In this document: piece after piece, positions 13,263 to 16,299 of the stretch
Position numbering within the stretch: position 1 is the stretch's first letter
Layout of the letters: every line of letters starts with the position of its first letter
Assembly: GCA_035291705.1 (NCBI GenBank)
Contig: DATDRM010000014.1
Span: 1-16,299, forward strand
DNA: 16,299 nucleotides
From: DATDRM01 sp035291705
Lineage (GTDB): Bacteria; Chloroflexota; Anaerolineae; Anaerolineales; UBA4823
Direction of reading: 5' to 3'
Made by a program: the position numbers and the translations under genes
The notes under the pieces: generated by a model
Told to the model about the DNA's origin: nothing
What the model saw: the letters and a program-made list of their open reading frames with translations, nothing else
Database searches by the model: none

Positions 13263-13980
13263 TTTGCTGGACAGCCTGGACATGGGTGCGCCGATTCGTA
13301 CAGTGCTGGTTGGCGTGCATTGGACAGTGGTATGCAGCCGCTTCTGCGGGCTGGCCTCCACCTTCACCGGCGACAAGCCCCACGGCCACGACCCGGCGCG
13401 CAGTGTGGGCCATTTGCACGAGAAGAGCGCCCGCGAGCTAGCCGAATACGCCCGCTCTGACAACCTGCTGGAAGCCAGCATCGGTGTAGCAGCGATCAAC
13501 TCGCTGCTCGCCGTGGACGAAAGTGGCGCCGCCGAGGTCAACGCCGTGGATGTGCTAATCGAACATGGACGGGGTAAAAACGTGGCGCTGGTGGGGCACT
13601 TTCCGTTCATCTCAAAGCTGCGCCTCACCGCTGGACAGATGTGGGTCATCGAACAACACCCAACAGATGGTGAATACCCTGCGGAATCCGCCGCCGACTT
13701 GATCCCACAGGCAGATGTGGTTGCCATTACTAGCAGCGCCTTGATTAACCATACCTTGGATGGGTTACTGGCTTTATGCCGCCCCGAGGCGTTGGTGATG
13801 ATGCTGGGTCCGAGCACGCCGCTTTCGCCTGTGCTGTACAATCACGGGGTAAGTATCCTTTCTGGTTCGAGGGTAGTCGATGAGGCCGCTGTTCTTCGCA
13901 CGGTTGGGCAGGGGGCCTCTTTCCAGCAGGTGGAAGGCGTCCAATTGATCACATTGAGGAGAGGTAAATGGAACTGGTAA
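13246..13980 (+). CDS. DUF4213/DUF364 putative heavy-metal-chelation protein
   Basis: This 244-residue protein fits the DUF4213 (N-terminal) plus DUF364 (C-terminal) architecture. Residues 20-60 contain GVHWTVVCSRFCGLASTF and a His-rich stretch with H46, H48, H56 and H58. The segment LLEASIGVAAINSLL (74-88) and the Rossmann-like strand VALVGHFPF mark the start of DUF364, followed by VVAITSSALINHTLDGLL and MLGPSTPLSPVLY, which are its typical closing motifs. The family is proposed to chelate heavy metals from structural comparison only. C30, C34 and the four histidines are candidate ligands. It overlaps the ArsR gene by 17 bases and the second TrmO gene by 13, so the three are translationally linked. 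Confidence 0.88.
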   Translation: MNILNDLLDSLDMGAPIRTVLVGVHWTVVCSRFCGLASTFTGDKPHGHDPARSVGHLHEKSARELAEYARSDNLLEASIGVAAINSLLAVDESGAAEVNAVDVLIEHGRGKNVALVGHFPFISKLRLTAGQMWVIEQHPTDGEYPAESAADLIPQADVVAITSSALINHTLDGLLALCRPEALVMMLGPSTPLSPVLYNHGVSILSGSRVVDEAAVLRTVGQGASFQQVEGVQLITLRRGKWNW

Positions 13981-14411
13981 TGAAACCCATTGGCATCCTT
14001 CACTCTCCATTCACCGATAAGAACCAGACCCCCATCCAATCCACGCGTTCACAGGTGTCTGGGTATGTGGAGGTTTTCCCCGAATTTGCTGAAGGCCTAA
14101 AAGATTTGGAAGGCTTTTCGCACATCATTTTGCTGTATATTTTTCACCAATCAGATGGTTACACCCTGCAGGTCAAGCCGTTTCTGGATGACCGGTTGCG
14201 CGGCCTGTTTGCCACACGCCATCCCTGTCGACCAAACCCAATTGGCCTATCAATTGTTCGGCTGCTGACGCGCCGTGGAAATATTCTTGATGTTGAAGGC
14301 GTAGATATGCTGGACGGCACGCCGCTGCTCGACATCAAACCTTTTGTACCCGAATTTGATGTGCGTACCAATGTCAAAACTGGCTGGTATGCCCAACGGA
14401 GCAAGGAGTAA
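13968..14411 (+). CDS. trmO: TrmO, tRNA (N6-threonylcarbamoyl-A37) N6-methyltransferase-like protein
   Basis: This 147-residue protein is a complete single TrmO domain: MKPIGILHSPF (5-15), DLEGFSHIILLYIFHQSDGY (46-65), RGLFATRHPCRPNPIGLS (78-95), DMLDGTPLLDIKPFVPEFD (113-131) and a terminal GWYAQR. TrmO is a beta-barrel SAM enzyme that methylates ct6A/t6A at tRNA position 37 and improves decoding of Thr codons. AGGAGAGG at 13955-13962 fixes the ATG. It has the intact C-terminus that the copy at 10542 lacks, and no helical N-terminal extension. Overlap with the DUF364 gene is unexpected for a tRNA-modifying enzyme and raises the question of a different methyl acceptor. Confidence 0.88.
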   Translation: MELVMKPIGILHSPFTDKNQTPIQSTRSQVSGYVEVFPEFAEGLKDLEGFSHIILLYIFHQSDGYTLQVKPFLDDRLRGLFATRHPCRPNPIGLSIVRLLTRRGNILDVEGVDMLDGTPLLDIKPFVPEFDVRTNVKTGWYAQRSKE

Positions 14412-14639
14412 CCATGACAAGCTTCACTGAAACGGGTTATCATCTAGTCTGTCACCCTGCTGATCCAGTTGGGCTTCATCGGCTTGATGTGGCGGGAGCA
14501 GAATAGGAGTCTGATGTGGGCTGGTTGGGCTTTGCAGTTTATACAGTAGCCATCGCCTTCGGAACGGTCGTTGTGCCGCGTTAGTGCCACGCACAAATTT
14601 CCCTCTGGTAGGGGATGGTAGAGATTCTGGAGGATTGAT
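14412..14639 (+). pseudogene. decayed region, possibly a small membrane protein gene with frameshifts
   Basis: An ATG at 14414 has an excellent AAGGAG (14403-14408) but its frame stops after 30 residues at 14504. From 14448 a second frame reads a hydrophobic, protein-like stretch (TLLIQLGFIGLMWREQ) to a stop at 14547. From 14507 the first frame again reads GWLGFAVYTVAIAFGTVVV, also membrane-like, to a stop at 14582. Hydrophobic pieces in alternating frames after a good ribosome binding site suggest a small membrane protein gene broken by indels. It could equally be chance in spacer DNA; I recognise no family. The end of the region carries GGAGG for the next gene. Confidence 0.3.
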
Positions 14640-15452
14640 ATGACTGATATGGAATCTTACATACACGGTTTGATGGTCACCAATCCCCTGGTAGAGCCAA
14701 CCGTCCTATCGGCGATCCAGGCTCTCCAACTCCCTTTGGGGAGCCGGGGACTGGATGCGGGTTGTGGCATTGGCCTGCAGGCCATGTTACTGGCCAAAGC
14801 AGTGGGATCTGCCGGTCACGTAACCGGACTCGACCTGTCTCCCGAGTTTTTGATTCTTGCTAAAAAAATGGTAGAGGAAGCTGGCTTATCGGAGCAGATC
14901 TCCCTGAAAAATGGAGATGTGAAGAAACTACCATTCGACGATGATTGCTTCGATTGGGTATGGAGCGCGAATTGCGTAGGATATGCGCCGATCGAACCCT
15001 TGCCGCTGATGAAGGAACTGGCACGGGTTGTGAAGCCCGGCGGCAGCGTAGCCATCCTGGCTTGGTCATCGGAAAAACTCCTTCCGGGGAATCCTGTGCT
15101 GGAAGCCCGCCTGAATGCAACCTCTTCGGGGATTGCCCCCTTCGTCAAGGGAAAGAAGCCGGAGTCACACTTCTCCCGCGCGCTGGGGTGGTTGCGTGAC
15201 GCCGGTTTGCAGAGACTCACAGCCCGAACCCTGGCAGGCGATGTGTATGCCCCGCTCTCAGATGACCTTCGCAACGCCATGATAGCTCTCTTTCAGATGC
15301 GCTGGCCAGGCGTGGAGTCAGAATTGGCACAAGAAGATCTGGCAGAATATCGGCGGCTATGCCCGCCAGACTCGCAAGACTTCATTGTGGACCATCCAGA
15401 TTACTATGCCTTCTTTACCTATTCAATGTACCATGGCAAAGTGCCTACGTAA
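14640..15452 (+). CDS. class I SAM-dependent methyltransferase (UbiE/Methyltransf_11 type)
   Basis: This 270-residue protein has motif I DAGCGIG at residues 39-45, the acidic end of strand 2 in TGLDLSPEFL, GDVKKLPFDDDCFDWVWS (motifs II/III) and RVVKPGGSVAILAW (post-III). This matches the UbiE/COQ5-like group that methylates small molecules. The C-terminal 100 residues form a helical cap (SHFSRALGWLRDAGL and the YRRLCPP segment) that probably sets substrate choice. It lacks the conserved cysteine set of ArsM arsenite methyltransferases, so that function is not proposed. GGAGG six bases before the ATG supports the start. A weak five-base stem (15452-15471) follows the stop without a U tract. 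Confidence 0.9.
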   Translation: MTDMESYIHGLMVTNPLVEPTVLSAIQALQLPLGSRGLDAGCGIGLQAMLLAKAVGSAGHVTGLDLSPEFLILAKKMVEEAGLSEQISLKNGDVKKLPFDDDCFDWVWSANCVGYAPIEPLPLMKELARVVKPGGSVAILAWSSEKLLPGNPVLEARLNATSSGIAPFVKGKKPESHFSRALGWLRDAGLQRLTARTLAGDVYAPLSDDLRNAMIALFQMRWPGVESELAQEDLAEYRRLCPPDSQDFIVDHPDYYAFFTYSMYHGKVPT

Positions 15453-15506
15453 GGACAAGTTGTAAAGTCCTGGAAACAAAACACTTTGACGAAGCAAGGA
15501 ATAAGT

Positions 15507-15974
15507 ATGCCCAACTTTACTAAAATTCTAATTGATGGTGCGATTCTCTCATTTTTTGCATCCTTATGGCTGACTCTTGCCTTGCGGATAAACCCACGCA
15601 TTTTCCTGCATGATTATCCCCCCAGAATCCAGGAGAAAGTACCCAAAAAGACCCAGGCCGAAAGGAAACTATCCTATATTTTCGGTGTACCTTTCATGTT
15701 GCTACTTTTGCTCGGATCATTTTTCTCTACGCTTTCACTCAAGGAGCAGGGCAACGCACAATTTTGGGCGTTATGGCTGAACGCTGCTGGGGTAGTATTT
15801 GTTTTCAATCTCGTAGACTGGCTGATCCTGGATTGGTTGATGTTCTGCACGCTCACGCCTCGTTTTGTCATCATCCCAGGCAGTGAGGGAATGGAAGAAT
15901 ATAAGGACTACAGGTTCCATTTTCGAGGTTTTTTCACGGAACCGTCTATTCTGCCCTTGGAGGACTGGTCATAG
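15507..15974 (+). CDS. small membrane protein of unknown function
   Basis: This 155-residue protein (from the ATG at 15507, preceded by AAGGA) has hydrophobic segments at about residues 8-27, 57-75, 86-104 and 105-116. A hydrophilic loop (NPRIFLHDYPPRIQEKVPKK, 29-48) lies between the first two, and a polar tail rich in aromatic and acidic residues follows (about 120-155). An upstream in-frame TTG at 15486 is less likely because the ribosome binding site lies between the two. I do not recognise the family with confidence. The HDYPPRIQE loop and the LDWLMFCTLTPRFVIIPG turn are distinctive enough to find homologues. Confidence 0.7.
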   Translation: MPNFTKILIDGAILSFFASLWLTLALRINPRIFLHDYPPRIQEKVPKKTQAERKLSYIFGVPFMLLLLLGSFFSTLSLKEQGNAQFWALWLNAAGVVFVFNLVDWLILDWLMFCTLTPRFVIIPGSEGMEEYKDYRFHFRGFFTEPSILPLEDWS

Positions 15975-15993
15975 CTGGGATCGTATCCATTCT

Positions 15994-16299
15994 ATGAGAG
16001 GCATCTCTTTTTACACAACCATGAACCAACCCTTGATCTGTACTTTGTTATTCCCCTTACTATTCTCGACTTCGCCAAGATCTTCCACGCTCTCTACCGA
16101 AGCTGTAGTGCACGCCGTATTGTTCTACTCACCCAACTGCGGCCACTGCCATCTGGTCATCACCGAAGTTCTTCCGCCCTTATTTGAACAGTACGGCGAG
16201 CAGTTATCTATCGTGGGTGTGGATGTGACACAGCCCGATGGCCAGGTATTATTCCTGGCTGCACTGCAGCATTTCGACCTGGAGAGCAGCGGCGTGCCA
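15994..16299 (+). CDS. exported thioredoxin-fold protein with CGHC motif (3' partial)
   Basis: The frame runs off the right edge. It begins with an N-terminal hydrophobic segment (PLICTLLFPLLF) that looks like a signal sequence or anchor. Then comes VLFYSPNCGHCHLVITEVLPPLFEQYG, a thioredoxin-type active site with a CGHC redox pair, and a strand LSIVGVDVTQPDG. The CGHC motif is typical of protein disulfide oxidoreductases. The FYSPxCGHCHxVIxEVLPPL wording is what I associate with thioredoxin-like proteins near or fused to vitamin K epoxide reductase (VKOR) domains in bacteria, but that part would lie beyond the window. Starts at 15994 and 16021 are both possible; neither has a strong ribosome binding site. 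Confidence 0.7.
   Translation, partial: MRGISFYTTMNQPLICTLLFPLLFSTSPRSSTLSTEAVVHAVLFYSPNCGHCHLVITEVLPPLFEQYGEQLSIVGVDVTQPDGQVLFLAALQHFDLESSGVP

Noticed and set aside
14640..15452. ArsM arsenite methyltransferase, suggested by the nearby ArsR gene
   Set aside because: The conserved cysteine set of ArsM is not present and the protein fits a general UbiE-like methyltransferase.
15452..15471. AGGAC...GTCCT stem right after the methyltransferase stop, a possible terminator
   Set aside because: Five-base stem with a ten-base loop and no U tract.
1..16299. Prophage, insertion sequence, CRISPR or tRNA/attachment-site explanations for the gene fragments
   Set aside because: I found no transposase, integrase, terminal repeat, direct-repeat array or tRNA-like sequence in the window.

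Overview
This window carries about two dozen genes, all on the + strand, packed with short gaps or stop/start overlaps (for example ATGA overlaps near 7776 and 12072). Strong Shine-Dalgarno leaders, some probable TTG starts and a bacterial lipoprotein signal point to a bacterium. A nickel CO dehydrogenase C-terminus at the left edge, a CooC-like ATPase and the general protein style suggest an anaerobe, most likely Chloroflexota (Anaerolineae-like). The lineage is an inference from gene content, not from a marker gene.

Region 1 (1-2696): the tail of a probable CooS-type CO dehydrogenase, a polytopic membrane protein of unknown function, a THEP1-type NTPase and an extended-SDR nucleotide-sugar epimerase/dehydratase that overlaps it. 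Region 2 (2697-6807): two small membrane proteins (one an isoprenylcysteine-methyltransferase-like enzyme), an Mrp/NBP35 Fe-S carrier ATPase, a CooC-like ATPase and a ZIP metal transporter. Two short perfect palindromes and one hairpin lie in the leaders here. Region 3 (6808-10143): a radical SAM enzyme translationally coupled to a lipid-anchored metallo-beta-lactamase-fold hydrolase, a UspA protein, a 40-residue coiled-coil ORF and a class I methyltransferase.

Region 4 (10161-14411) is the most unusual. It holds a YkoF/MTH1187-type thiamin-binding protein, a TrmO-like methyltransferase with an added helical N-terminus, a single-domain cyclic-nucleotide-binding-fold protein, FeoA, a second ZIP transporter, an ArsR-type regulator, a DUF4213/DUF364 putative heavy-metal-chelation protein and a second TrmO. 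Two C-terminal fragments of large redox enzymes (a flavin oxidoreductase and a molybdenum hydroxylase) survive between these genes, bracketing the first TrmO and its neighbour. Region 5 (14412-16299): a decayed stretch, a UbiE-like methyltransferase, a small membrane protein and the start of an exported thioredoxin-fold protein with a CGHC motif.

Together the genes suggest metal acquisition and metallocofactor maturation (two ZIPs, FeoA, CooC, Mrp, DUF364, ArsR) mixed with S-adenosylmethionine chemistry (two TrmO-like proteins, two class I methyltransferases, one membrane methyltransferase, one radical SAM enzyme). The best candidate for an undescribed system is the ArsR/DUF364/TrmO/ZIP/FeoA block. 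I see no rRNA, tRNA, CRISPR array, insertion sequence or convincing U-tract terminator, and no gene-free stretch longer than 300 bases.
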